Origin: Fibrobacter sp. UWEL
GTDB taxonomy: Bacteria > Fibrobacterota > Fibrobacteria > Fibrobacterales > Fibrobacteraceae
Assembly (NCBI RefSeq): GCF_900142535.1
Contig: NZ_FRBE01000003.1
Location: forward strand, 62,001 to 126,000
Direction of reading: 5' to 3'
DNA length: 64,000 nucleotides
Of this stretch, positions 16,117 to 23,880 are shown piece after piece. The position numbers and the translations under genes were made by a program. The notes beneath the pieces are model-generated. The model was not told the origin of the DNA, searched no databases, and saw only the letters and a list, made by a program, of their open reading frames with translations. Every line of letters begins with the position of its first letter. Position 1 is the stretch's first letter.

Positions 16117-16765
16117 GGTTGTAATTGTCATTGCAACTTGCGTCCTTTTGCTGGTTGTGCTTCTAGCTTTTTTTGCCTTGCAGAAAAAGTTTGGCTTTCG
16201 TGAAATGACGATTTTCCCTACGGATACCTATGAAGTATACGCCATGAATGACTCTATTGCGGGTGGATATTCTACTAGCACGATTCATGTGGCGAAAGAT
16301 GGCTCCGTTACGGCTGATGTGAATATCCGTTCTGGCAAGGCGTATTCCTACGCGGGAATTGGCGTGAACCTATTGTCCGTAAATCATCGTCCTGCAGCAA
16401 ACTTCTTTGACTTTGATGAGTTTGACTCTGTGGAAGTGAATGTAAGAACGGGACGTATGCAGTCGGTGGAATTTCGTATTTTGAATAACGATCCTGTTTA
16501 TAGCCGGGCGGGGGCACTGTTGAGCTATCGTCCAAAAACAAAGATTATTCCTGCAAATACGGTAACCAAATTTGCCTTGACGGATCTTAAAACTCCGGAA
16601 TGGTGGCTTGTGGAGCAAGGCTTGGATAAGGATGATTACCTGTCTTACTTTGATCGAGGCGTCATTCTTGCTGTAGTAAATGGAGAAAAGGTGATGCGAG
16701 GCATTCCGGATGAAATAGAACTGAAATCCATTAGGCTTTGGCGTGGAAATGCATCTCGGGAATAA
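16106..16765 (+). CDS. Membrane-anchored protein, diverged relative of the upstream gene
   Basis: 219 aa with an N-terminal signal anchor (VVIVIATCVLLLVVLLAFFAL) and a beta-rich exported domain. Shared features with the preceding protein include SVEVNVRTG/TVLLDIES-type strands and a TPEWW motif in the late domain, but no C-terminal membrane helix. ATG 16106 is preferred because AAAAAGG lies about 9 nt upstream; ATG 16100 would leave too little space. It overlaps the previous gene by 11 nt. Function unknown; possibly a ligand-sensing or carbohydrate-contacting envelope protein acting with its neighbours (inference). Confidence 0.62.
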   Translation: MKRKVVIVIATCVLLLVVLLAFFALQKKFGFREMTIFPTDTYEVYAMNDSIAGGYSTSTIHVAKDGSVTADVNIRSGKAYSYAGIGVNLLSVNHRPAANFFDFDEFDSVEVNVRTGRMQSVEFRILNNDPVYSRAGALLSYRPKTKIIPANTVTKFALTDLKTPEWWLVEQGLDKDDYLSYFDRGVILAVVNGEKVMRGIPDEIELKSIRLWRGNASRE

Positions 16766-16776
16766 GAAAGGAAAAT

Positions 16777-17910
16777 ATGCAAGTGAATAGAATTTGGACC
16801 ATTGATAAGATTATGCGCCTATTGGGCGTTGTTCTTGGTGCTGTGGCTTTGCTGTGGCTGGTGAATTATCTTAAGGGAGTTCTTTTTCCTTTCTTCGCTG
16901 CGTTTTTGCTTGCGTACATTTTAGACCCGCTGGTTGCAAAGTTGCAGGTTAAGGTCAAGCATCGTATTATTGCTGTAATCATCGTTTTGCTTTGCACGCT
17001 GAGCGTCGTAGGCGGCTTACTCTGGTTCATTGTCCCAAAAATCGTTGGGGAAATCCAACATTTAGGTGTTCTTGTCTCTCGAATTTTTAGCGACTCCAAC
17101 TGGGCTAACCGTCTATCGGAATTCGTTCCGGATGAACTCTGGAATTCCTTGAAGAATGACGTTTCCTGGAAGAATATTTCTACCACACTTAAGGAACTGG
17201 ATATTTGGCAGTCAGCACAATCACTGGCGGGAAAAGTCCTGCCGGGTGCCTGGGGTGTAATTTCCAAGGGTGGTCAAATCTTTGTGTGGATTTCTGGTGC
17301 ATCCCTGATTTTCATGTATCTGGTGTTTATTATGCTGGACTTGCCCAAACTCCGCAAGGGTGTTCGAGATTTGTTTCCCAAGCGCTTCAAAGGTCGTATT
17401 TCTGAATTCGGTTCCGAAGTAGACAAGTTCATGGGTAATTATTTCCGCGCCCAGTCCCTGGTGGCTTTGAGCGTAGGTGTTCTTTACGCTATCGGCTTTG
17501 CTATCATAGGGTTACCGATGGGCGTGGCTTTCGGCTTGGTATCTGGTGCCATGAATATGATTCCCTATTTCCAGCTGGCATCTATCCCCGTAGCGCTCCT
17601 TCTTGCTGTTGTTTATGCATTGGAATCGGGCATGCCTTTCTGGGAAGTCGCCATCATCGTCTTGCTGGTTTACCTTATCGTACAAGTGATTCAGGACTTC
17701 TTCCTTGTGCCGAAAATAGTGGGCTCCTCCATGGATTTGCCTCCTGTTGGAATCCTCCTTTCCCTCTCTATCTGGGGAAAACTCTTGGGATTCCTGGGCC
17801 TTATCGTTGCCATTCCCTTTACCTGCATTTGCCTAGTTTACATCAAGAAAATCCAGCAGAAAGCCGATAGTAGCGCCGTTCCAGCGGTGGAGGACGGCTC
17901 TAAGGCTTGA
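16777..17910 (+). CDS. AI-2E family transporter (PerM/YdiK-like)
   Basis: 377 aa polytopic inner-membrane protein. The PFFAAFLLAYILDPLV motif after the first helix pair, the amphipathic middle region, and the late GSSMDLPPVGILLSLSIWGKLLGFLGL segment are family landmarks. Members include TqsA-like exporters and Na+/H+ antiporters, so the name does not prove autoinducer transport. AAAGGA lies 7 nt before ATG 16777; the frame is open further upstream inside the previous gene but has no ribosome site there. It is last in the zinc-ribbon operon, 11 nt after the previous stop. Confidence 0.88.
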   Translation: MQVNRIWTIDKIMRLLGVVLGAVALLWLVNYLKGVLFPFFAAFLLAYILDPLVAKLQVKVKHRIIAVIIVLLCTLSVVGGLLWFIVPKIVGEIQHLGVLVSRIFSDSNWANRLSEFVPDELWNSLKNDVSWKNISTTLKELDIWQSAQSLAGKVLPGAWGVISKGGQIFVWISGASLIFMYLVFIMLDLPKLRKGVRDLFPKRFKGRISEFGSEVDKFMGNYFRAQSLVALSVGVLYAIGFAIIGLPMGVAFGLVSGAMNMIPYFQLASIPVALLLAVVYALESGMPFWEVAIIVLLVYLIVQVIQDFFLVPKIVGSSMDLPPVGILLSLSIWGKLLGFLGLIVAIPFTCICLVYIKKIQQKADSSAVPAVEDGSKA

Positions 17911-17944
17911 TTTTATTAGGTTTTTTGAAAATTTTTGTGAAAGA

Positions 17945-17975
17945 TTCAACTTCTTTCTGAAAAAAAAGGTATAAT
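17945..17975 (+). promoter_or_regulatory. Candidate HU promoter
   Basis: TATAAT at 17970-17975 follows an A-rich tract; TTCAAC at 17945-17950 is a weak -35 with a 19-bp spacer. The leader is about 40 nt and ends with AAGGAG before the ATG at 18022. Confidence 0.5.
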
Positions 17976-18021
17976 ATTGCCATTGAAATTCTAACCTACT
18001 CAAAAACTCAAGGAGTTAATA

Positions 18022-18375
18022 ATGAACAAGCAAGAACTCATCGACGCAATCCTCGCCAACAAGGAAGCTGGCATTGAATCCAAGGCTGCTGCTGGCCGCG
18101 CTCTCGACGCTGTGCTCGATGCAATCGCTGCTGGTGTTAAGAAGGACGGCAACGTTCAGCTCATCGGTTTCGGTACTTTCGCTGTTAAGGAACGCGCTGC
18201 TCGTGAAGGCCGCAATCCTCTGACCGGCGAAAAGATCAAGATCAAGGCTTCCAAGACCGTTGGCTTCAAGGCTGGCGCTGCTCTCAAGGGTTCCGTTGCT
18301 GCTAAGAAGGCTGCTCCCAAGGCTGCTCCGAAGGCTGCTGCAAAGCCCGCTAAGAAGGCTGCTAAGAAAAAGTAA
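18022..18375 (+). CDS. HU-family DNA-binding protein with histone H1-like tail
   Basis: Nucleoid-associated protein, 117 aa. Residues 1-92 are a standard HU fold: helical NKQELIDAILANKE, FGTFAVKERAAREGRNPLTGE in the beta arm with the conserved RNP tip, and a C-terminal helix. From about 93 the protein adds a 25-residue Lys/Ala/Pro tail (AAKKAAPKAAPKAAAKPAKK-type) like that of eukaryotic H1 or actinobacterial HupB; canonical HU ends at about 90. The tail probably increases non-specific DNA binding and compaction (inference from HupB). Strong SD, strong codon bias and a strong terminator suggest an abundant monocistronic product. Confidence 0.93.
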   Translation: MNKQELIDAILANKEAGIESKAAAGRALDAVLDAIAAGVKKDGNVQLIGFGTFAVKERAAREGRNPLTGEKIKIKASKTVGFKAGAALKGSVAAKKAAPKAAPKAAAKPAKKAAKKK

Positions 18376-18405
18376 TTTTTCTTCTAGCTATTCAAAAGCT
18401 TAAAA

Positions 18406-18440
18406 AGAACGCCCGTCGTTGACGGGCGTTCTTTGTTTTG
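18406..18440 (+). terminator. Rho-independent terminator of the HU gene
   Basis: A perfect 12-bp stem (18406-18417 with 18421-18432) and a GTT loop, followed by TTTGTTTTG. Confidence 0.93.
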
Positions 18441-18469
18441 TTATCCTTAGAGAAAAAGGAGAGTCAATA

Positions 18470-18625
18470 ATGATTCGCAAGTTTATCGGTTTAACCCTTC
18501 TAGTCTCTGTTCTGTCCATCATCGGCTGCGGTAACAACTCCACAGATGCAAAGGATGAATGCTCTGAAGATCCGCAGTCTCCGGCTTGTGTCAATGCAGA
18601 ACCGGATCCTGTACCGGCTGAATAG
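18470..18625 (+). CDS. Very small lipoprotein (51 aa)
   Basis: MIRKFIGLTLLVSVLSIIGC is a complete lipoprotein signal with lipobox SIIGC, followed by 31 acidic residues containing two further cysteines (DECSEDPQSPAC) that could form a disulfide. An AAAGGAGAG SD lies about 9 nt before ATG 18470, which supports it as a real gene even though it is short. It sits just behind the HU terminator, possibly relying on read-through or its own weak promoter, and converges with rlmI, whose stop is 3 nt away. Function unknown; it resembles entericidin-sized envelope lipoproteins only in size. Confidence 0.72.
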   Translation: MIRKFIGLTLLVSVLSIIGCGNNSTDAKDECSEDPQSPACVNAEPDPVPAE

Positions 18626-18628
18626 TCC

Positions 18629-19822
18629 TTAGATTACCTGGACCAGCAATCCCTTAAGGTACTGACCTTCAGGGAATGCGGTATTCACTGGATGGTCTGC
18701 GGGCTGTCCAAAGCGTTCGATGATCTGCACTCGCTTATGGGCGTCTGCTGCAGCATCGGCGATAATCTTCTGGAACAAATCCATTTCCATCAGGCCGGAG
18801 CAACTAAAGGTTGCCAGCATTCCGCCTTCTGCCAGAAGTTTCATAGCCAACAAGTTGATGTCCTTGTAACCGCGGCAACCTTTCTGAAGGTTGTCCTTGG
18901 AGTCTACAAACTTAGGCGGATCCAATACGATAAAGTCAAAGGTTTCTGCCTTGTCGCGGCACTTACGCAGATACTGGAATACGTCTGCTTCCACGTGGGT
19001 TGCATGTGCTGTGGAAAGTTTGTTGCGCATGATGCCTTCCTTGGCAAGCTTCAGGGCGTCCTTGGAAACGTCCACCTGGTAAACCTTCTCGCAACCACCG
19101 CGAAGAGCGTACAGACCAAAGCCACCTGTATAGCAGAAGCAATTCAAGACTTTCTTTCCCTTTGCCAATTCACCTACGCGACGGCGAGCGTCTCGCTGGT
19201 CCAGATAGTAACCTGTCTTATGGCCGTTCTTTACGTCGATGGGGAAGAGAATGCCGTTCTCGTTAATGATGACCGGTTCATCGGGAACTTCGCCATAGAC
19301 ACAACCTGTACGGATGGGGAGACCTTCCTTCTTGCGGACGTCGGAATCGCAGCGTTCATAGATGCCGCGGCAGCCAGTTTTTTCTGCCAGTAGTTCGTAA
19401 ATAATCTTACGGTTGACTTCTGCACCTGCAGCAAGAATTTCCACAGAGTAGATGTCTGCATACTTATCGATAATGCATCCGGGAATGCCGTCATTTTCCG
19501 CATTGATCAAGCGGAAGGCGCTTTCCTTGTCGGCGATGTCAAAACCGCGGCTCTTGCGGGCGGCAATGGCTCGGTCCAGAATGTCGCTAAAGAAATCTCG
19601 ATCGATGTTTGCCTTTTCGCCAAAGGTCCAGAAACGTCCACGAATCTGGGATTTGGGAGAGTAGGCTGCCAAACCAAGAAAATCGCTATGATAGCTGTAA
19701 ACTTCTACTACGTCGCCCAACTGGGGGTCGCCGGTAACTTCATCAATGGCGCCACTGAAAATCCAGGGATGGAAACGCAGTGCGGACTTTTCACGGGTTG
19801 CTTTCAGGATAATTGCTTTCAT
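18629..19822 (-). CDS. rlmI: 23S rRNA (cytosine-C5)-methyltransferase RlmI-like
   Basis: 397 aa, standard length. An N-terminal PUA domain (HPWIFSGAIDEVTGDPQLGDVVEV), a central EEHEE-like domain and a C-terminal Rossmann methyltransferase are in order. The methyltransferase shows VLNCFCYTGGFGLYAL (motif I), VDVSKDAL, FIVLDPPKF (motif IV) and FSCSG with the catalytic-type cysteine. The family (RlmI/YccW) makes m5C in 23S rRNA. Its ATG is preceded at 7 nt by TATATT, divergent from the vanZ-like promoter. The 3' end converges with the small lipoprotein with almost no gap. Confidence 0.9.
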   Translation of the reverse strand: MKAIILKATREKSALRFHPWIFSGAIDEVTGDPQLGDVVEVYSYHSDFLGLAAYSPKSQIRGRFWTFGEKANIDRDFFSDILDRAIAARKSRGFDIADKESAFRLINAENDGIPGCIIDKYADIYSVEILAAGAEVNRKIIYELLAEKTGCRGIYERCDSDVRKKEGLPIRTGCVYGEVPDEPVIINENGILFPIDVKNGHKTGYYLDQRDARRRVGELAKGKKVLNCFCYTGGFGLYALRGGCEKVYQVDVSKDALKLAKEGIMRNKLSTAHATHVEADVFQYLRKCRDKAETFDFIVLDPPKFVDSKDNLQKGCRGYKDINLLAMKLLAEGGMLATFSCSGLMEMDLFQKIIADAAADAHKRVQIIERFGQPADHPVNTAFPEGQYLKGLLVQVI

Positions 19823-19829
19823 GGGATGA

Positions 19830-19835
19830 AATATA
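19830..19835 (-). promoter_or_regulatory. -10-like TATATT of rlmI
   Basis: The minus-strand TATATT ends 7 nt before the ATG at 19822 with no SD. A divergent TATTTT at 19851-19856 lies 10 nt before the vanZ-like ATG. Confidence 0.5.
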
Positions 19836-19866
19836 GAAATTGCTTTTTTCTATTTTTAGTCCTAAG

Positions 19867-20325
19867 ATGTTCGAAAGCCTATTTGACAAGTATCCGTTTT
19901 TCCGTAAGATTCCTGCAGTCCTCTGCATGGCAATCATTTTTAAGCTATCTTCCATGACGCAGGCGGACCTTCAGGACTTTCCTCATGTTTGGGATAAGCT
20001 GGCTCATACTTGTGAATATGCGACTCTGGCGGGCTGTTTTGCTCTGTGGTGGAATCGCGCCAAGTGGTCCTCCCGCCAATGGCTGAGAGTCTTGATCGTG
20101 GCGGTGCTGGCTTTGGTTTATGGCTGTACCGATGAATTTCACCAGAGCTTTGTGGATGGTCGTAGCTGCGATCCTATGGACTTGATCGCAGATTTTACTG
20201 GCGGTGCTATTGGCGGAATTGTTTATGCCATTGTTTGCAAAATCCTCAATCGCTTTGATCCGCTGCCCGCAAAAGAAAATGCGCCGGACGAATCCGACGC
20301 AGAAGATCTTGAAAAAGAGAATTAG
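19867..20325 (+). CDS. VanZ-like family membrane protein
   Basis: 152 aa inner-membrane protein with about four hydrophobic segments. The signature phrases DKLAHTCEYATLAGCFALWW and YGCTDEFHQSFVDGRSCDPMDLIADFTGGAIG match the VanZ-like domain (E-x-x-Q-x-F-x-x-x-R-x-x-x-x-D-x-x-x-N-x-x-G type). The role is unclear; the domain name comes from teicoplanin resistance, but most members are not resistance genes. ATG 19867 fits the first conserved helix and lies 10 nt after TATTTT; an earlier in-frame ATG at 19840 overlaps the promoter. Its stop overlaps the murB stop on the other strand by two bases. Confidence 0.82.
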   Translation: MFESLFDKYPFFRKIPAVLCMAIIFKLSSMTQADLQDFPHVWDKLAHTCEYATLAGCFALWWNRAKWSSRQWLRVLIVAVLALVYGCTDEFHQSFVDGRSCDPMDLIADFTGGAIGGIVYAIVCKILNRFDPLPAKENAPDESDAEDLEKEN

Positions 20326-21248
20326 AAATTTCCTAGCAAGATGATTTCCCGCTGTAGCTGAATGTTGAATTTTTCAGCTACAGTTTTTTGTACGTACTCG
20401 CTGAGCGTCTTGATGTCGTTTGCGGTGGCGCCACCTGCATTGACGATAAAGTTGGCGTGGACGGTACTGACTTCGGCGCCACCTATGCGGAATCCCTTGA
20501 GCCCGCTTTGTTCGATGTAATAACCAGGGGCAATCTGCTGGGGCATTTCTGCGGAACCGACGGGAAGTCGCTTGAAGGTGGAACCTGCGTTGGGCATATT
20601 CAGCGGTTGGCTAGCCTTACGCTTAGCCATGCATTCCTGCATTTCCGTTTCCAGCGTGTAGCTGTCCTTGCCTGATACTTCTGCAGGCTCCAATTGGAAT
20701 GTTGCAGATAAAATAATTTCTGCGGTTTCAATTTTTTTCGCTAGACCTTGGTACAGGCTGGTTCTATAACCGAAGTCACATTCTGCGGCAGGACGTACGT
20801 GATGGTTCCCATTGCGGTCTATACTTTCAACTTCCACACAGGTCTGACAGATTTCCTGACCGTATGCACCCGCATTCATATAGATGGCTCCGCCCAGAGT
20901 TCCCGGGATGCCTGCCAGCTTGTGGATTCCTGCGAAGCCCATCTTGATGGACTTGCGGGCGAATGCTCCTAGAGAAATCCCTGCGCCCACCTTGAACTTT
21001 CCGTTTCCTAGTTCTTCTACTTCGGAAAAGGGCTTGCCCAAGGTGATGATGCCGCCCTCGAACCCAGTGTCGGCAACCAGAAGGTTGGTGCCGTTGCCTA
21101 CCACATAATGAGGAAGGTGCTGGTCGGCAAGCATTTTGAGTGCTTCCAGAATTTCTTCTGAGGAATCAACCTTGATGAAATATCTAGCGGGGCCGCCTAC
21201 CTTGAAGGAGGTGTGGTTGCACATAGGTTCGTTTTCGAGAATTTTCAT
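20322..21248 (-). CDS. murB: UDP-N-acetylenolpyruvoylglucosamine reductase
   Basis: FAD enzyme that reduces UDP-GlcNAc-enolpyruvate to UDP-MurNAc in peptidoglycan synthesis. 308 aa. The FAD-binding stretch YVVGNGTNLLVAD, the GIPGTLGGAIYMNAGAYG loop and the NAGSTFKRLP segment with the proton-donating serine are present, with a late HANFIVN. The start at 21248 (MKILENEPMCNHTSFKVGG) is the normal family start; the longer frame upstream reads through heptamer repeats and gives Phe/His-rich nonsense. It converges with vanZ and diverges from the primase-like gene. Confidence 0.94.
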   Translation of the reverse strand: MKILENEPMCNHTSFKVGGPARYFIKVDSSEEILEALKMLADQHLPHYVVGNGTNLLVADTGFEGGIITLGKPFSEVEELGNGKFKVGAGISLGAFARKSIKMGFAGIHKLAGIPGTLGGAIYMNAGAYGQEICQTCVEVESIDRNGNHHVRPAAECDFGYRTSLYQGLAKKIETAEIILSATFQLEPAEVSGKDSYTLETEMQECMAKRKASQPLNMPNAGSTFKRLPVGSAEMPQQIAPGYYIEQSGLKGFRIGGAEVSTVHANFIVNAGGATANDIKTLSEYVQKTVAEKFNIQLQREIILLGNF

Positions 21249-21272
21249 AGCCAAAATGTAACAATAAAAGGA

Positions 21273-21307
21273 ATGAAAAATGAAATGTGAAAGATGAAAA
21301 ATGAAAA
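21273..21307. repeat. Heptamer array, ATGAAAA type (5 units)
   Basis: Five contiguous 7-mers: ATGAAAA, ATGAAAT, GTGAAAG, ATGAAAA, ATGAAAA. The array lies in the divergent murB/primase intergenic region, just upstream of the TATACT of the primase-like gene. Confidence 0.8.
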
Positions 21308-21336
21308 AGCTTTTTGTTATACTTGTGGTACGCAAG

Positions 21337-22461
21337 ATGACTAACGAAGAATTGAAACAGTTTAAGTCCGCAATTTCCATTACGGCGGTGGCCCAGTCCC
21401 TGGGCGTGGAAGTGAGTCACGGCAAGTGCCGTTGCTTTTTCCCGCAGCGCCATACCCATGGGGATCGCACGCCTTCTGTTTCCATATCTGAAGAGTACGG
21501 CAGTTTCCGCTGCTGGGTCTGCGACGATGTTCGTGGTGATGTAATCTCCCTTGTTCAGCTCTTGAAGGATTGTTCTTTCACAGAGGCGCTGGACTGGCTT
21601 ATGGAACAATATCCGGTTCTTGTCCCCGCCAATGCGAAACGTCCTGTGGTGTCTCAGAAAACACCTGCAGTTTCCAGAGGACCTATTAATACAAAACTCG
21701 TTGCCCCTGTGGTAATTGCTCCTTCTGAAGATGTGATGCCGGAAACCGAGGAAAAAGAACTGATTTCCGAGGACGAAAGAAAGAAATTGATTCTTTCATT
21801 CTTGAAACGTCTTAGTCCGGTGGATAACACTCCCGCGGCTGCGTGGCTCATGCGTCGTCGCATTTATAAGCCTATCTGGGACAAGATGCTTCTGCGAACG
21901 ATTACGGACTATAGTGCATTGAACAAGAGCCTTCGGGATGAGTTCGGTGTGGAAGTTTTGCAGCATGTAGGCCTCTTTAATGAAAAGGGCAATCTCCGTT
22001 ATTACAAGCACCCTTTGATTTTTCCTTACCTGGATACGGGCCGCCGTTCCTTCTATTTCCAGGCAAGGGCTCTGGATAAGGATACCAAACCTAAGGAACT
22101 GTGCCTGAAGGGGACTGTTCCTTACCCCTACAATATGTCTGCGCTGGACCAGAAACCTGGCTGGATTTACTTATGTGAAGGTGTAGTAGATACCTTGACG
22201 ATGATTGGTCAGAAGATTAATGCCGTAGGTATTCCTGGAGTTCGTTCCTTCAAGGTGAGTTGGTTGCCTCTCTTTAAGAACAAGAACGTTGTGCTGTGCC
22301 TGGATCATGATGAGGCGGGGCGCAGTGGTATGGAATATATTGGAAACCTGTTCAACCAGAATGGCATTCGCACTGTAATCCTGGGGGAGGGTATGGAAAA
22401 CCTTCCTACCGCCATGAAAGAGGGACAGGATGTGAATGAATGGTTTGGTGGCCGCAAATAG
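21337..22461 (+). CDS. DnaG-like primase-fold protein (CHC2 zinc finger plus Toprim), no DnaB-binding domain
   Basis: 374 aa. The N-terminus carries a CHC2-type zinc-finger region (CRCFFPQRHTHGDRTPSVSI then FRCWVC), a linker of about 100 residues, and a Toprim segment (WIYLCEGVVDTLTM with the conserved Glu, then VVLCLDHDEAG with the DxD). It lacks the helicase-interacting C-terminal domain of replicative DnaG and is shorter, so it resembles phage or plasmid primases or toprim-domain proteins. No mobile genes flank it, so it seems resident. ATG 21337 lies behind TATACT; the in-frame ATG at 21301 falls in the repeat array. Confidence 0.75.
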   Translation: MTNEELKQFKSAISITAVAQSLGVEVSHGKCRCFFPQRHTHGDRTPSVSISEEYGSFRCWVCDDVRGDVISLVQLLKDCSFTEALDWLMEQYPVLVPANAKRPVVSQKTPAVSRGPINTKLVAPVVIAPSEDVMPETEEKELISEDERKKLILSFLKRLSPVDNTPAAAWLMRRRIYKPIWDKMLLRTITDYSALNKSLRDEFGVEVLQHVGLFNEKGNLRYYKHPLIFPYLDTGRRSFYFQARALDKDTKPKELCLKGTVPYPYNMSALDQKPGWIYLCEGVVDTLTMIGQKINAVGIPGVRSFKVSWLPLFKNKNVVLCLDHDEAGRSGMEYIGNLFNQNGIRTVILGEGMENLPTAMKEGQDVNEWFGGRK

Positions 22462-22513
22462 TTGCTATATTTTCAGCGTCTAAAATTCAACTGTCTAAAA
22501 AAGGACAATAACA

Positions 22514-23785
22514 ATGGCAAAGAAAGAATCCAAGAAGAAGGTCGTTCTCGCTTATAGCGGTGGCCTCGATACCTCCATCATTATTCCTTGGCTCAAGGAA
22601 AACTACGATTGCGAAGTGATCGCTTTCGCCGCTGACCTGGGTCAGAACGATTTCCCGGATGCTAAGGCTCTGGAACAGAAGGCTCTCGCTACTGGCGCTT
22701 CCAAGTGCTACGTCCTGGACCTCAAGAAGGAATTCCTCGAAGACTACGTATGGCCCACCGTCCGCGCTGGTGCCAAGTACGAAAGCACCTACCTCCTGGG
22801 TACCTCTTTCGCTCGTCCTCTTATCGCTAAGTACCAGGTTAAGATCGCTGAAAAGGAAGGCGCATACGCTGTTTCCCATGGCGCAACTGGTAAGGGTAAC
22901 GACCAGGTCCGTTTCGAACTGACCTATGCCGCTCTCAACCCGAAGCTCGAAATCATCGCTCCGTGGAAGGACCCCAAGTGGAACATCCACAGCCGCGAAG
23001 ACGCTATTGACTACGCTGCAGCCCGCAAGATTCCTCTGAACGGCATCAGCAAGAAGAAGATCTACTCCGAAGACGGCAACCTGTGGCACCTCTCTCACGA
23101 AGGTGGCATCCTGGAAGAACCGGATAAGGAACACAAGTACGATATGCTCAAGCATACCGCTACCTACGAAAAGGCTCCCAACAAGCCCGCTCACGTGACC
23201 ATCGGTTTCGAAAAGGGTACTCCGGTTTCCATCAACGGCAAGAAGATGGGCGCAGTTGAACTCCTGGAAGCTCTCAACAAGATCGGTGGTGAAAACGCTT
23301 GCGGTCTCCTGGACATCGTTGAAAACCGTCTCGTTGGCCTCAAGAGCCGCGGCGTGTACGAAACTCCGGGTGGCACCCTCCTGTACAAGGCTCACGAATG
23401 CCTGGAACAGCTGGTTCTCGACAAGGAAACCTTGTTCGAAGCTCAGAAGATGTCTATGACCTATGCAAACCTGGTCTACAATGGTCAGTGGTTCACTCCG
23501 CTCCGTCAGGCTATGGACGCATTTTTCGACGAAGTTAACAGCGTCGTTACCGGTGAAGTCACCCTCAAGCTCTATAAGGGTAACATCATTCCGGCTGGCA
23601 TCAAGAGCCCGAACTCCCTGTACGACATGGACCTCGGTGGCTTCTCTGACGTCGAAATGTACGACCAGAAGGATGCAACTGGCTTCATCCGTTGCTTCGG
23701 CCTGCCCCTCAAGACTCGCGCTCTCTTGCTCGGCAAGAAGACCAACGTGAAGTTCGGCAAGGAAGTCAAGCTCCCTAATAAGTAG
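22514..23785 (+). CDS. argG: Argininosuccinate synthase
   Basis: Condenses citrulline and aspartate with ATP in arginine synthesis; cytosolic. 423 aa. The PP-loop VVLAYSGGLDTSIIIPWL is intact, and SHGATGKGNDQVRFE and YETPGGTLL are family signatures. Codon use is strongly biased, suggesting high expression. A TATATT box lies about 29 nt upstream and AAGGACA serves as the SD. It stands alone with its own terminator; no other arg genes are nearby. Confidence 0.97.
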   Translation: MAKKESKKKVVLAYSGGLDTSIIIPWLKENYDCEVIAFAADLGQNDFPDAKALEQKALATGASKCYVLDLKKEFLEDYVWPTVRAGAKYESTYLLGTSFARPLIAKYQVKIAEKEGAYAVSHGATGKGNDQVRFELTYAALNPKLEIIAPWKDPKWNIHSREDAIDYAAARKIPLNGISKKKIYSEDGNLWHLSHEGGILEEPDKEHKYDMLKHTATYEKAPNKPAHVTIGFEKGTPVSINGKKMGAVELLEALNKIGGENACGLLDIVENRLVGLKSRGVYETPGGTLLYKAHECLEQLVLDKETLFEAQKMSMTYANLVYNGQWFTPLRQAMDAFFDEVNSVVTGEVTLKLYKGNIIPAGIKSPNSLYDMDLGGFSDVEMYDQKDATGFIRCFGLPLKTRALLLGKKTNVKFGKEVKLPNK

Positions 23786-23830
23786 CAAGGGAAACCCCAG
23801 GGTTTCCCCTGGACCCTTTCCTAGAAGCTA

Positions 23831-23866
23831 AAAAAGGTCGCGGTTATGCCGCGGCCTTTTTCTGTT
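23831..23866. terminator. Bidirectional terminator between argG and the minus-strand OMP gene
   Basis: A stem of AAAAAGGTCGCGG with its complement (one G-U) across a short loop, flanked by T runs on the plus strand and the matching A run for the minus strand. Confidence 0.88.
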
Positions 23867-23880
23867 TTTGTTCGATAGAT

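Noticed and set aside
21249-21380. N-terminal extension of murB by 44 codons
   Set aside because: It translates the ATGAAAA heptamers into Phe/His-rich sequence; MurB starts at 21248.
21337-22461. Prophage or plasmid remnant based on the primase-like gene
   Set aside because: Flanking genes are housekeeping; there is no integrase, capsid, replication or attachment sequence nearby.
22487-23788. Minus-strand ORF covering argG almost exactly
   Set aside because: Typical product of strong codon bias in a highly expressed sense gene.
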